From: Pseudo-nitzschia pungens
Lineage: Eukaryota; Bacillariophyta; Bacillariophyceae; Bacillariales; Bacillariaceae
Reading direction: 5' to 3'
Assembly (NCBI GenBank): GCA_037355855.1
Contig: CM074769.1
Coordinates: 1,116,001-1,180,000 of the forward strand
Length of the DNA stretch: 64,000 bases
The first letter of the stretch is position 1; each line of letters starts with the position of its first letter. A model generated the notes under the pieces. It worked only from the letters and a program-made list of their open reading frames with translations, did not search any database and had not been told where the DNA came from. Both the position numbers and the translations under genes were made by a program. Below, one piece after another: positions 43,825-55,643 of this stretch.

Positions 43825-44470
43825 CGTCGCGGTGCCACGTTGGATTTCTGTCAATCTATTGAGCTCCCAGGGCTTGGGTGAAGTCCAAGTTGTTCTCGCT
43901 CAAACGATGTACACGAAGCGAAGCAAAATAGACCTGCAGACAAGATGAGACGACATCGATTGACTTCTTCTATTATTTTAAAACCAAACGGTACAGCATT
44001 CGGTGCAAGTTGGAAGGTGCCACTCGTGAAGTCAACAGTCAACAGTCAACAGTCAATAGTCAATAGTCAACTGTCAACTGTCAACAGTCAACACAAAGGT
44101 TCTGAAAAATTCATTCTATTCTCGAAATCACAAAAATCTTTCATCATTTATTTCACGAATGACCCCAATGCTCTCACTGCAGACAACATGTATCATGAAT
44201 TACATCATTGACTTGTTCGACTCAAAAATGTTGTATCGACATGCGGTTCGCCCGACTCACTCACTCCTCCCGTGATCGGGCTCATACGAAGGTTTCGAAT
44301 TTCTTCGATTTTCCAGTCAGCTGCTTGCTTTCTCACCGCCATCCAACCTGCCGCGCTTTCCTGAAAAATCGCTCGCTCACGGGATTTTTTCCTAAGTTAC
44401 CGTATCAGTAACTTATTCTACAGTCACACTCCCATAATTTTTCCGGAAACCACGACGATCAACGTTTACC
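43825..44470. other. Divergent promoter region, MFS transporter and Cpn60
   Basis: Lies between divergent starts at 43824 (minus) and 44471 (plus). It contains a heptamer array (AGTCAAC)n at 44033-44095 with variant units. No gene seen. TTACCGTATCAGTAACTTA words lie within 80 bases of the Cpn60 start. Confidence 0.6.
44033..44095. repeat. (AGTCAAC)n heptamer array with variant units
   Basis: About nine tandem units, mostly AGTCAAC, with AGTCAAT and TGTCAAC variants grouped in the middle. It lies about 375 bases upstream of the Cpn60 ATG. Seen directly. Confidence 0.85.
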
Positions 44471-46493
44471 ATGCTTCGAACAGGATTGCAAGCTGGCCTT
44501 CGAGCCGTCTCTCGCAAGAGCAACAATGCCGGTGCTCTTCGTTTTATGAGCAAGGAAATTAAATTCGGTGTCGACGGCCGCAATGGTATGCTCGAGGGAG
44601 TGAACACATTGGCGGATGCCGTTCAGGTAAGTCTTCCCACACCTACTTTTTTTTTCGACGAAACCCATCTGCCGAGTCACACTCCCGTTCGCCGTGGATT
44701 TTTAGCGAGAAAATTCCGTTTTTGCGCAGTTTAGATATGAGAAAATGGAATCTCAAAATCAATCTTGATCCAAATCGATGAGAACCCAGCCGTCGATTTT
44801 TCAAATTTTCGACAATTTTGAATTTTCATTCATCACCAAACCCTTACCGTAACTTATGTGTCTTTGTTGCCACCGGATGTGATCCTTCCGGCTCGTTCAC
44901 TGGTTCAACAACAATGAACGAAACAGGTTACTCTCGGACCTAAGGGACGAAATGCAATCATCGCCCAGCCATACGGGGCACCAAAAATTACCAAGGATGG
45001 TGTCACGGTTGCAAAGTCCATCGATTTCGAGGATCCCTTCCAGGACATGGGTGCCCAGCTCATCAAGAGCGTCGCTTCCAAGACGAACGACATTGCCGGA
45101 GACGGGACCACCACCGCCACCGTACTGGCTCGTGCTATTTATTCCGAGGGATGCAAGGCCGTTGCCGCTGGTTTGAATCCACAGGACCTGCGACGAGGAA
45201 TCAACATGGCCGTCGACAAGGTGGTCGAAACCCTCACGGATATTAGCCGTCCCATTACCAGCAAGGAAGAGATCGCCCAGGTTGGAACAATTTCGGCCAA
45301 CTCGGACGTCGAGGTCGGAAATTTGATTGCCGATGCCATGGAACGAGTCGGAAAGGAAGGTGTCATCACCGTCCAAGACGGGAAGACCCTCGACGACGAA
45401 TTGGAAGTCATCGAAGGTATGAAATTCGAACGCGGATTCATTAGTCCCTACTTCATTACCGATGCCAAGACACAAAAATGCGTTTTGGAAGATCCCCACA
45501 TTTTGTTGGTGGAAAAGAAGGTCAGCAGTTTGCAACAACTCGTTCCCGTATTGGAGTCCGTCATCAAGAGCCAGGGCTCTTTGTTGATTATTGCCGAGGA
45601 CGTCGAAAGCGAAGCCTTGGCGACGTTGGTGGTCAACAAGCTCCGAGCCGGAATCAAGGTTTGTGCTGTAAAGGCTCCCGGATTCGGCGACAACCGCAAG
45701 GCTACAATGCAAGATTTGGCTCTCCTCACGGGCGGAACCGTCATTTCCGAAGAAACCGGCATGAAACTGGAAAGCACCACTCCCGAACAATTGGGACGAT
45801 GCAAAAAGATCGAAGTCGACAAGAACAACACCATTATTTTGGGAGGATCCGGCGACAGCGAAGGAATCAAAGAACGATGCGAACTCATCAAGCACTCCAT
45901 CGAAACGACGAAATCCGACTACGAGCGTGAGAAGCTCCAGGAACGATTGGCCAAGCTTTCCGGGGGTGTTGCCGTCATTCGTGTAGGAGGTGCCTCCGAG
46001 GTGGAAGTCGGAGAAAAGAAAGACCGTGTTGTTGATGCATTTGAATGCTACCCGCGCCGCCGTCGAAGAAGGAATTGTCCCCGGAGGAGGCAAGGCCTTG
46101 TTGCACTGCTCGACGAAATTGGAAGCCGTCAAGGAAAGCGCCAAAAACATGGACCAGAAGATTGGAGTTGACATCGTCATGAAGGCACTCCAAGCTCCAA
46201 TGAAACAAATTGCCACCAACGCTGGAGCCGAAGGAGCCGTTGTTGTTGGTCACCTTACAAAGGATGACACCCCTATCGAACAAGGATTCGACGCACAAAA
46301 TGGAGTATACACCGACATGTACGCCGCCGGTATTATTGATCCTACCAAGGTGACCCGAACGGGAATTGTCGATGCCGCTTCTGTAGCGGGTCTTCTAACC
46401 ACATCCGAAGCTATGATTGTAGACAAGCCACAAGAAGGGGGAGCCGCTGGTCCACCAATGGGAGGCATGGGAGGTATGCCTGGAATGATGTAA
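44471..46493 (+). CDS. cpn60: Mitochondrial chaperonin 60 (GroEL family), one frame break
   Basis: Two exons: 44471-44626 and 44927-46493 (donor GTAAGT, acceptor ACAG), about 573 residues. Residues 1-25 are a mitochondrial presequence ([19 protein letters not shown]). Chaperonin motifs follow: [26 protein letters not shown] at the junction, [27 protein letters not shown] (ATP site), [28 protein letters not shown] and the Gly/Met-rich tail [10 protein letters not shown]. It forms the double-ring folding chamber of the matrix with Cpn10. At about 46039 (GATGCATTTGAATGC) the frame moves by one base, between DRVVDA and [11 protein letters not shown]. Both sides match the family perfectly, so one surplus base in the sequence is the simplest explanation for an essential gene. 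The intron has an AT-rich middle and no other notable feature. Confidence 0.95.
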
Positions 46494-46827
46494 GGCACAG
46501 CGTCGAATCAAATTAACGATCACTTTTTTTTCTTAACGCAGCAGATACACAATAGAGATGACGCGCAATCAGTTCTTGAGAGGCAATTAGTTTAGTCTGA
46601 GTAGATAATAGTAGAAGAAAATACAACTCTCCATCGGCCGATTTGAAAATTCAATTCATCTGTTTCTTTGATACAACTCAGCCGTATCGAATAGGATACC
46701 GGTAGGATTGAAGTCCGTAGGTGGGAAACGAGTCAGCCCTCAAAATCACCCTTCGTTTCAAAGCTGTCAGACGTACTCTCCAAGTCGCCATCATCTCTCT
46801 CCACATGCACTCTCTCCTCTCTATCTT
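46494..46827. other. Convergent intergenic spacer
   Basis: About 330 bases between the 3' ends of Cpn60 (plus) and the AAA ATPase gene (minus). Nothing recognisable beyond short ACCGGTA-type words near 46697. Confidence 0.5.
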
Positions 46828-49800
46828 TTATACCACCACTTTCTTCCCTCTCTGATTCTCATTACTATCGCCATCTTCCTCATCGGAGCTGCTATCATAG
46901 TGTTCGTTCCAAAAGCCAACTCCAGATCTAGAAAATGTGTCATCGCGATGCTCACTTTCTTCCAGCAAGCCATACTCTGCCAGTGGGGAATCGTACACGT
47001 TGTGGTACATGCGACTAAACCAAAGGGTCAAAGCTCGTGTGTAATCTTGAAAGCTCACGGGTCTCAGATTTCGAAATTCCTCCAGGAGTTGGTTCTGCGG
47101 ATCGGTGAAAGAGGAGGATGAGTCGTCGCCGTCGGTATCTTTCCTATTGGAATGGAAGTCGCGAGAACGACTCATATTCCTTTCCTCTGCATCTCCACTC
47201 AATAAGTCCTTTGTCTTTCGACGTTTGTGCTCTCTCAAGTTCTTTCGCATCCCTCGAGCAGAGGCACTGCAAGGCAGATTTTGTTTTCGTCGTTTCAACA
47301 AAGCAGCCCTCCGGATGCATTCTCGGACTGGTGCCATGGCGGCTTCTCGAGCAAGACTTTGCAGATCCGATCCGGACCAGCCATCTGTTACCAATGCCAA
47401 CCGAGAGAATTGCTGTTTGGTGATGATGTGTTCGATCTCCTTCATGTTTTTCTTCAATATCTTTTTTCTGTCTCTCTCCGTAGGCAGTCCAACCGGCACC
47501 TGTATTGCAAAACGTCGAATCAGTGCCGGATCACAGTCTTCGGGACGGTTTGTTGCGGCAACCACGATTATTCTCACCCCGAGATCATCGTCGACCTGTA
47601 CACTGCTCCGATCGCGTGCTTCAACCCGCCGTTTTTGTTGTGGACAATACTCAACTCTGTTATAGTCATCGTCGGGTGTTGCTCCACCTTCTTCTTGGCA
47701 GCCTTTTGCGGAGGCGTCCGTGGTATTTTCCCCCTCGTAGCCGTGTTCTTCTTCGCTCCAGTCTCGTTCTGTGTTGTAGTCTTCTTCCGGACCGCTCGTC
47801 GTACAATAGCCATTATCTTTTGCAGCCACGTGCTCCCTGTTGGTTAGTTCTCGCGAGTGAAATGTTCCATAGGATGCATTCACCTTGTTCAGTTGGATCA
47901 GAAGCTCTGCCAGGACTCGGCGAGAAGGATTGTCACCGCCGCTGCTGCCACTTGTCCCCGACCCCATCGCCAGATCGCGCTGATTGCCATTGGTGCTACC
48001 AAAGCCAGCGCCACAGCTGCTTCCTTGACCCCTCGATTGTCCCAGAGCATCGATCTCGTCAAAGAAGAGAACAGTGCACTTGTTGCCATCCTCGTTGTCT
48101 CTGGCCATTCGAAATGCTTCGGCAAAGACTGAGCGGACCGCTGCTTCCGATTCCCCCACGTACTTGCTCAAAATATCGCTGGGTCCAATGGGAAGGAATG
48201 CCGCGTCGGCTTCGCCCGCCAAGGCTCTAGCGAGTTGCGTCTGGGAAAGGTGAGGAAGAGATCCAAGAATCGTTAGTATGAGAATGCTTCACACACACAC
48301 ACACACACACACACAAGCGCACAGGCACACACAAATACGATCAACCGAATTGATAGAGCGGTCATTGCCTATGAGATCAACAGCACACGCACTTTTCCGC
48401 AACCGGGAGGTCCGTACAAAAGGATCGATGCCGGCAGGGAACGAATGCCCCTAAGTATTTGGTGCGAAATTGTCGGAGGTAGAGCGAGGGGCAAGAGAAC
48501 CTCATCGAGTCGCAACTTGACGGATTGATGCCCGATAATGTCTTGAAACCGAACAATGCTGTGGTTGTAGCTATTGACGTCGCCGTTGTCATCGACCTTG
48601 TTTTCGTTAGAAACTGATTCCTCCTCGCCTCTCTGTTGTTTGCGAATGCTATTTGTCGACCCCGACGTTTCTTCTTGTTGCGATTTTGGTGCATCCTTGC
48701 AATTGTTACCGCTATCATCGTCATTATCGTTCTCGTTCTCGTTCTCGTTCTCAATACCATCATCTGAAGGAGTGGTGATGGGTGAAATGGAGGGCCTCAT
48801 ATCCAAACGAATCAATAGTGATGGTTTGGATAAGGTGCCCATCCCATGCTGCCCGATACCATCCGCCGTGGTATCGGAGTTCTCGTATTCGCTGCCAAGA
48901 CAGGTCTCTACGTAGCGCTGGTTCTCGATATCGTCACAGTCGTTGTTTTCGTCGACTTTGTTCTCTCTCATTACATCGGTGCCCATGAGGCGGAATGCTG
49001 TGGAGTATGGGTTGTACGTGGCGGCATTGGCAAAGAGTGGAGCTTGGTCGTTTTCTGCATCTTGTTCGACACTGCGCTGCAAGCGCGTGTTGGAAGACAA
49101 AGACAAACGCAACAACTCGGGATCGTCCGGATTTTCGGTATCACCGACCGTTCCCTCGTCGTTATCCTCGATGCCACGTCCCACGGCTGAAGAAAAGTCT
49201 TGGGCACGGTTGTTCGAGCGCGAAACAGACAAGGAGGAAAAGATTGGGGTGCCGTCCGACATGCGTGCCACGAGGTTGCAATCGTCGTTCTGTTCTCCGA
49301 CCGATGGACTCGCACAGGAGAATCGGAGATCGTGGATCCCTTCGCTTCGTTGGCGAAGAATGAGATTAGTCATTTCTCGACTCGGTGGTGGCATTGAATG
49401 CATGCCGCCGGTTTCGTTCTCTAGCTGTTCCACCTCGACTATTCCTTGGTCTTCGTTGCAGTTTACAGAGTCCATGGTGCCACTCTCGACGTGATCAATC
49501 AAGCGAAACGCATCTTTGTAGATAACACTGGAAATGCCTATGGGGATGCTCTTGCCGACTGTGCATATGCTCGTGCAAGCGTCCCGAGACGAAATGCAAG
49601 GGGTTGATTCTTCTTCCCTACGGTACCGGTCTTGTTCGTGCTCGTCTTCGTGCTCGAATGGTTGTTCTTGCTCAACAACATCTTGATTCCGTTTTCGGCG
49701 CTGCTCGCGTTGGCGCTGATGCTGCTGACGAAGCTTGCGTCGCTCCTGCAACGTCCTTTCGTTGGGAGCACTGCAAATACGAAACAAATGGGAATCGGGG

Positions 49801-50003
49801 GCACCGGCAATGCCGTCGTTTTGGTCGTGGTTGCCGACGCCGGACAAATCGGAAGAAGGGCTGCCATGACCGCGGAGCTGATTGGTGACGTCTACGAGAC
49901 CGACATGTGAACGAACTCCGTCGGAGGATTCGTGTCGTGATTTGGAGCGGATGTCATCTGTCGGCGAAGCGGCTATTGCTGTCATTTGAGTAGAGAATTT
50001 CAT
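46828..50003 (-). CDS. AAA ATPase of the meiotic clade (katanin/spastin/fidgetin/VPS4-like)
   Basis: Two minus-strand exons, 50003-48393 and 48240-46828, in frame, 1,007 residues. ATG 50003 is the first methionine; codons above it lack ATG. Residues 1-475 are disordered and rich in Ser/Asp/Glu/Asn, with many poly-Asp/Asn-Glu runs. The AAA core starts at RFQDIIGHQSVKLRL; Walker A is LLYGPPGCGKTQLARALAG, with the intron cutting exactly after GK. Walker B is VLFFDEIDALGQSRG. Sensor-1 and arginine-finger residues are in VVAATNRPEDCDPALIRRF. The C-terminus (VSFQDYTRALTLWFSRMYH) resembles the VPS4/katanin C-terminal helix. These enzymes pull on microtubules or ESCRT filaments. An acidic insertion of about 95 residues separates LLIQLNKV from VRIIVVAATNRP, where relatives have about ten. 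Target cannot be told; no MIT or known N-domain is visible. Confidence 0.85.
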
Positions 50004-50705
50004 GGTCTTGTATCTATCCTTCTCTCCAGGAGACACCTTGCTTCTGCACAAGACCTGATCGGAAAAAGCAGGATTTCGTTTGTCCGCGCGAAACGATTCT
50101 ATTCTAAGATTGTTATTGTTTTGATTTTAAGATTGTTGAATCTCATGCAACGAAGAAGCGCCTGGGTCTGGGTTGGACGTTGGACGTTGGATGCTGGATC
50201 GTCTCTCGTCTTTCGTCTTGGTCCGAGTTCATGATTTTGTTTTTGTTTTTGTTCTTGTGATCACCGAAGAAGAAATTTGTGATTTGAAATTTCGCGCGTC
50301 GGACATCTCGGACTCATTCGACTCAATCGACTTTTCCACCAAAAGATCTTTCCGTACGAAGTAAGATGTTACGACTACGTACATAAGTAGAGTAACCTTA
50401 TGATCATAGTATGTTACTCATTCATCATACGAATCAATCGGCCTGGTCATAAAGAGCACTGCAAGCAAGGATGGGGGGTCGCAAGAATGTGAACATAACG
50501 AATTCCTTTTTTCTGATAGCGAAAACCGAAGGACAACGGAGACTGAACAGAGACTTCACCGTTGCGGTTCCTTTGGAGTTTGGAGGACACCCTTTTGACC
50601 CTCGACCCTCGACCCTCGCCCGTCGCAAAACGTTCTCCGGACCGACCGAAACCTTCGACGCCGAACAATAAATACACGAGACGCACCGCGCACAAACCGA
50701 CCAGC
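50004..50705. other. Divergent promoter region, AAA ATPase and TRAPPC2L
   Basis: About 700 bases between divergent genes. It contains TTGGACGTTGGA-type repeats (50165-50195), a GTTTTTGTTTTTGTTCTTG run (50236-50255), TACGAAGTAAGATGTTACG words at 50355-50400 and a CGACCCTCGACCCTCG repeat at 50600-50620, about 90 bases before the TRAPPC2L start. Confidence 0.55.
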
Positions 50706-51269
50706 ATGGCAGCCATCGCCCTAGCGATCGTCGGCAAGAACAATTCACCCCTCTACGTCCGGGAGTTTCTCTCGGAAGACGGCGACGGCGACTCCGATGA
50801 TCCGTGCGAGGACGACGAGGCCGCCGTCTTGTTCGGATTGGAATCGACGACGACGGGAGCCGAAGCATCGTCGTCGTCGGGAGCTTCCGACGGGTGCTGG
50901 TTCGCCCTGCACGCGGCCCTGGACCGATTGGATCAGCTGACGACCGAACCCGAGACCGGGAAGAAAAAGAACGAGAGCAATTTTTTGGGTCTCCTGCTGC
51001 CCTTTGGAGAAACCCGCATCTACGGATACAAGACCAACACCCGGATTTCGTTCGTCCTGGTGGTCGAGGACTGCGGCGCGGAGCCGGCGTCGGAATCCTC
51101 CGGGGTGGAGCGCCTCTTCAAGACGATCCACGAGCTGTACGTGCAGGAGGTGCTGAATCCCTTTCATCGCATCGTCGACAATGCGATGGATCACGAGCAA
51201 CTGAGCTCGAAGAGCTTTGACCGGCGCGTTCAGAAGCACGTTTCGGATTTCAATCAACAGGAGACATGA
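50706..51269 (+). CDS. TRAPP complex subunit, TRAPPC2L (Tca17) type
   Basis: Start at ATG 50706 (AGC-ATG-G) gives 187 residues; upstream open sequence is basic and not conserved. The sedlin-like longin fold is clear: MAAIALAIVGKNNSPLYVREF (first strand), WFALHAALDRLDQLT, NFLGLLLPFGETRIYGYKTN with TRISFVLVVED, and the C-terminal helix FKTIHELYVQEVLNPFH. TRAPPC2L binds the core of the TRAPP tethering complexes, which act as guanine-nucleotide exchange factors for Rab1/Rab11 in ER-Golgi and late Golgi traffic. An acidic insertion of about 45 residues (Glu/Asp then Ser/Gly) between the first strand and helix 1 is longer than in animal proteins. The paralogue TRAPPC2 is the main alternative, but the KNNSPLY start favours TRAPPC2L. 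Confidence 0.85.
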   Translation: MAAIALAIVGKNNSPLYVREFLSEDGDGDSDDPCEDDEAAVLFGLESTTTGAEASSSSGASDGCWFALHAALDRLDQLTTEPETGKKKNESNFLGLLLPFGETRIYGYKTNTRISFVLVVEDCGAEPASESSGVERLFKTIHELYVQEVLNPFHRIVDNAMDHEQLSSKSFDRRVQKHVSDFNQQET

Positions 51270-51757
51270 TGATTGCAACGGATTGGTTCGATGGCGTGGG
51301 CTATTGGCCGGAACAAATCATAACGAATTGGAATGAGATGAATCATCATCATCAGAGGGCCCAAAGGGAAGCAACAGAACGGAAAAAGATAAGTCACCAT
51401 AATTAGTGTTTTAAGTATAGTATACTATGGTTGTCTGTGATGGTCACCGATTGCCACTGCTACGGTACACCGACGTCGCTCCTCGCGAAAGATCCCATGT
51501 ATATGGGTAGGTGACGAATGATTGGAAGGTTACCGATCCGGTTCAACAGTGAGCATGATTTATTGACTTTCATTCAAAAGCGAATAGGAAGAGCTTTACG
51601 AAATCCTCTTCCCATGGCGAGTCCCTTTTTGTTTCCTAGACACGATCCGAATGTGTTTGCAAGCGATCCGTGTTTGATGTGCTTCCCGGGGATGTGTGTG
51701 TCATCGTGTCCGACCAACGCGTGAGTGGTCGTGATGCGGCGGATGAGGCATGGTTCC
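51270..51757. other. Convergent intergenic spacer
   Basis: Between TRAPPC2L (plus) and RecA (minus) 3' ends. AT-richer than the flanking exons, with a small TATAGTATACTATGG palindrome at 51416-51430. No gene seen. Confidence 0.5.
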
Positions 51758-53337
51758 TTACTCGAATCCCTCGGCAGCTTCGTCTTGCAGGTTCATTGCC
51801 GAAATCTCCATCGCAGCCGAAATGTCACCATTGTCCGCGGTTTCGTCGTCGTCGTCGTCGCCATCGTCCACGCGGCCGAAGTTGGCCAGCGCGGTGCGGA
51901 CATCCGCCTCGATCGACTCGTACATATCCGCATTGGCCTTGAGGTATTCGACCGTATTGTGTCGGCCCTGGGCCAGGTTGTTGCCCCGATAGGCGTACCA
52001 GCTCCCCCGGCGCTCGACAACTCCCAAATCGAGGGCCGCATCCAGCATGCAACCCCCCGAATCGATCCCGCTTCCGAACAAAATGTCGAGCATGACGGCC
52101 TTGAACGGGGCAGCGACCTTGTTCTTGACGACCTTGACCTTGACGCGGATTCCGCTGTTCTCGGGGAGGATTTCCTTGCGGCGGGTGTCGAGACGGACCG
52201 ACGAATAAAACTTGAGGGCGTTGCCACCGGAGGTCACCTCCGGCGAACCGTAAATGACACCTACCTTGGAGCGCAATTGGTTCAGAAAAATGACCGTGCA
52301 TTGGCTCAGTGCCAGCGACCCCGTGATTTTTCGCATGGCCTTGGACATCAGACGAGCCTGGAGTCCGATCTGGGAATCGGACATGTCCCCCTCGAGCTCG
52401 GCCCTGGGCACCAGTGCGGCTACGCTGTCCACCACAATCACGTCCACCGCCGAAGACCTGACGAGTTTGTCGACAATGTCCAGGGCCATTTCTCCGCAAT
52501 CGGGTTGGCTCACCAGCAAATCATCGACATCGATTCCCAGAGCTTCGGCTGCGATGCAACAGCAATGCGAATGGGAAGGGAACGAGCGCAATGTTGTCAG
52601 AACCTTTCTTGGAACGCAGATTCCATCCGTTTGTGATTGTTCGTCGATACCCGGGCGCGAGCGGACGGGCAGGCGGGTGGGTGGGTTCTCCGGCAGAACG
52701 AACAGCACAAAACCGCACGATGCAAATATTGACGCATCGGCAACGCACGAACGCACGCACGAACGCACGCAACTCAGTGAGACGCAATCTTACCGTACAC
52801 CGGATCCAGAGCGTGCTCGGCATCCACAAAGGCGGCGGTTCCTCCCTTCTTCTGGCACTCGGCAATCGCGTGGAGGGCCAGCGTGGTTTTTCCGGAGGAT
52901 TCGGGACCGTAGATTTCCACGACGCGGCCCTTGGGATACCCACCCCCGCCGAGGGCCGCATCCAGGGTGAGCGAACCCGTCGAGGTCGAATCGATCGCCA
53001 TGTGGCCGGCGTCTCCCAGTCGCACCACGGAACCGCGGCCGTAGCTCCGCTCGATCTGGCTGAGGACGCCCTGGAGAGCGGCGCGCTTGGCGGGGTCCAT
53101 CTCGGCCTTCTTGCTGCTGCTGCTGTTGCCGGCGCCGTTCTCGTCTCCGTCGGCATCCTCGGTCGCTTTCTTTCTCGCGTTCAATCGCACCGAACTTCGC
53201 GGTTCGAGCGACGAACATCCCGCGGCGATTCGGTGCTGTTGCCCCGCGTGGTTTGGAACGACGAAGGAGGCAACAAGGTTCGCGCCGTTGGGTGCCAATA
53301 GCAGATTCGATAGGAATAAGAAAGAGAATTTCATCAT
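51758..53337 (-). CDS. recA: Plastid RecA recombinase
   Basis: Two minus-strand exons: 53337-52794 and 52548-51758 (donor GTAAGA, acceptor GCAG), in frame, 444 residues. The ATG pair at 53337/53334 opens a signal peptide ([16 protein letters not shown]) followed by the plastid motif ASFVVP, so import into the complex plastid is likely. The RecA core has Walker [28 protein letters not shown], across the junction [14 protein letters not shown], Walker [21 protein letters not shown], loop [13 protein letters not shown] and [28 protein letters not shown]. RecA forms filaments on single-stranded DNA and drives homologous repair of plastid DNA. The C-terminus is very acidic ([12 protein letters not shown]), as in bacterial RecA, where it restrains filament loading. 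This gene is of cyanobacterial/organellar descent by family knowledge. No frame break occurs despite high GC. Confidence 0.95.
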
Positions 53338-54149
53338 TGTGGTTGGGATGGACTGGAACAAGTAGTGTACGTGTACCCGACGCAAATGCAGATGCAGTAT
53401 CGGGGGGAAATGCTGTACCGTATTGCAGCGTCGTTGTTTCGGAACTGAAATAATGACACGAAACAGAATGCGGTGCCGAATGACAATACGAGTAAGGCTA
53501 CAGCAAGATCTTCTCTTTACGCGGTTTGATTGCTACATTCGGAAAAACGAGGTCAGTGGCCAGTACGGTAAGGTCTCACGGTAATCTTAAATGTTAGTTG
53601 GTGACAGGCCCTCCCTGGGTTTCAACAAGCAGAGTTTTCATCGAGCAGAAGCACCTCGCCAAAGTTCTAACTTTTGAGATTACCGTTTCTATTGGTCAGG
53701 CGAACATTGGTTGATGGGTTGATCGAGAGTGTGTGTCCTGAAATTCGTCCCCCAAATGTCCAGATGGGGGACGCAACGATGATTTAGCTTCTTTTCTAGT
53801 AGAAGAACATGCCGCTGTCCGCGCGCAATCTTCTATCACACTTGGACTTTCTGCATGGAACTCTGAAGAAACGAATCAATCATCAAAAAATCAAAATCAA
53901 GATCAAAATCCGAAAAAAATAAGGATCATCTTATTCTCATCTGAAAATTCTCAACAATCGTTTTGGAACTTTGCCCCTTCGAAACCTCGAAAACATTATT
54001 ACTGACGTTACCGTTTTGATGATTGAAAAGTAGTGCCCAACAGATTGACTTTTTTAGGGGTACATCCAACGATCGTATCTCAGACCAAATTTGAACGAGT
54101 AAATAAAGCGGAGCGACGTTCGCGAAACGACACAATCGTCGCGACGACG
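53338..54149. other. Divergent intergenic region, RecA and coiled-coil gene
   Basis: About 800 bases between divergent starts (53337 minus, 54150 plus). It contains short GTACGTGTACCC and GTAAGGCTACAG-type words in the left half and a purine-rich ATCAAAATCAAG repeat at 53880-53912. A near 14-base palindrome-like GGGGGA...TCCCCC pair lies near 53748-53770. No gene seen. Confidence 0.5.
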
Positions 54150-55254
54150 ATGGCGAACAATGACAAGATCGCCGGCACTCCCACCGACAGTTTTGCCGAC
54201 GATTTCGGAGATTCCGCAGCCGGTTCGACACGATATCACCGCAATGGAACATCGACCGTGCCAACCGCGTCTCGCTCCGCGACGATCACCCCGGACATGA
54301 TGGCCGTCGCCCGCAAACTCCGGGACCGCGCCCGAACGCTCGAAGAGGAGCGGCGCAGGGTCGAGTCCACGGAGCCCGTTCTCGCGAGCCTGCGCGATCG
54401 CCGCCGAGAGGAACGAGCCGTCAACGATCAGCGGCGGAAGCACCTCTTGGAACGCGTCAACGAACGCAACGCCGTCGAGCTGGAGGTCTTGTCCGTCCGG
54501 GATGCCATCGCGGACCACCACACCGAGGCCGCGGCCGCGAGCAAGGAGGCCGTCGCATCGGAAGAACGACTCCGGGAGCTTCTCGAACATCGCCGCAACG
54601 AGACCGTCACCTTTTACGGCCCAAACCTGGCTCGGATGGAGGCCTGTGCGATTGCCCTGGAGGCGGTCGTAGAATCCAAGGAACGCGCCGTGCGGCGAAA
54701 GCGTTCGAAATTGGAAGGCATTCGCACCGACCTCGAAAATGCCAAGGCGGAAGAGGCACGCATTCGACGCGATACCGATTCCATTCGGGAGGAAATGGCC
54801 CGCGACGAGACGGAAGGCAAGGACAACCCAAACGCCGGGACGAAACAAGAGGACGAAGAAATAACCGCTCTTTCCAAGCGCGTTCGGGAAACAATCGAAG
54901 AGGTGGGTGTGTGTGTGTGTGTGACGGATGGTGCACCGGTCGCTTGTCGAATCCGCGTCATTCCAAAAAACTCTTTGGATGACATCCTTTTCGACTTGGT
55001 GTGCCTATTCTTCGGTCTCCGTGTCTTTCCTCGCTCACTTTCCGAATGGATCAATTCGCAACTCTCACTTCTTTTTGGTTTTCGTCTCGTTGGATCAATC
55101 CTGTTCTGATATCCACGGTACTTCTTTTGTTCTCTAAAAGAGATCCGATCTTCGGAAGAAACTCAAACAAGCGCGAATAGAGTACAATCGGGCCAACGAA
55201 GAAATGCTGTCGTGGGAAGAAAAACGCATCGAGATGACAGCGAAGAAACGATGA
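54150..55254 (+). CDS. Coiled-coil protein of unknown function
   Basis: Two exons: 54150-54902 and 55141-55254; the donor GTGGGT at 54903 and acceptor AAAAG at 55136-55140 join phase 0, giving 288 residues. Residues 1-50 are polar and Thr/Ser-rich. From about 50 to the end the protein is almost continuous heptad helix, Arg/Glu/Ala-rich, for example ARKLRDRARTLEEERRRVES, VASEERLRELLEHRRNE and AVVESKERAVRRKRSKLEGI; exon 2 adds RSDLRKKLKQARIEYNRANE. A short break around TVTFYGPNLARME splits two coiled-coil blocks. No catalytic motif, signal peptide or membrane helix. It could be a structural, cytoskeletal or kinetochore-type component; I do not recognise a family. Without splicing the frame would run into a low-complexity Val/Cys stretch from a GT repeat, which supports the intron. 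Confidence 0.6.
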
Positions 55255-55643
55255 AAGGTATTGTTCGGGGAACCCTGCTTGACCTACGAAAAAGAGTGAA
55301 ATTGGAAAGCATTTCTGTTCGTACCGGAATCTCTAAAGTTTTTGGTTTCGTCTGAGTCACCGAGTGTGTCGGTATCGAAACGGAGGAATGTGTATTGAGA
55401 AGGTCCGGATTCTTGTTTGCACCGCAAATAATGATCACCTATGTCAAAGATTGAAGAGGGAAGCTCTCGTGACACTCTGTGTGCCTTGAAGACGCGATTC
55501 TAGAAACAAGTAACCCTTGTAGCTAAGTGTCGGTCCATTTCAATCTAAAATCAAAGCTATTTCTATCGGCATGTTCGATGGATTGAAATTGTAATTTACG
55601 AGGAGGTTCTAGTTCGTTCCTTTCTGAAGAGCTGTTGATTGTT
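55255..55643. other. Convergent intergenic spacer
   Basis: Between the coiled-coil gene (plus) and the TPR-like/SAP gene (minus). No open frame or repeat worth naming. Confidence 0.5.

Noticed and set aside
17504..46039. Several frame breaks could be explained by an extra A inside a CAT triplet (17504, 17994, 18610, 18833, 25287, 46039)
   Set aside because: The exact surplus base is ambiguous over several positions at each site, including small homopolymers, and about half the breaks have no CAT nearby, so I do not claim a recoding motif.
44897..46219. 440-residue minus-strand open frame
   Set aside because: Exactly antisense to Cpn60, which is unmistakable on the plus strand.
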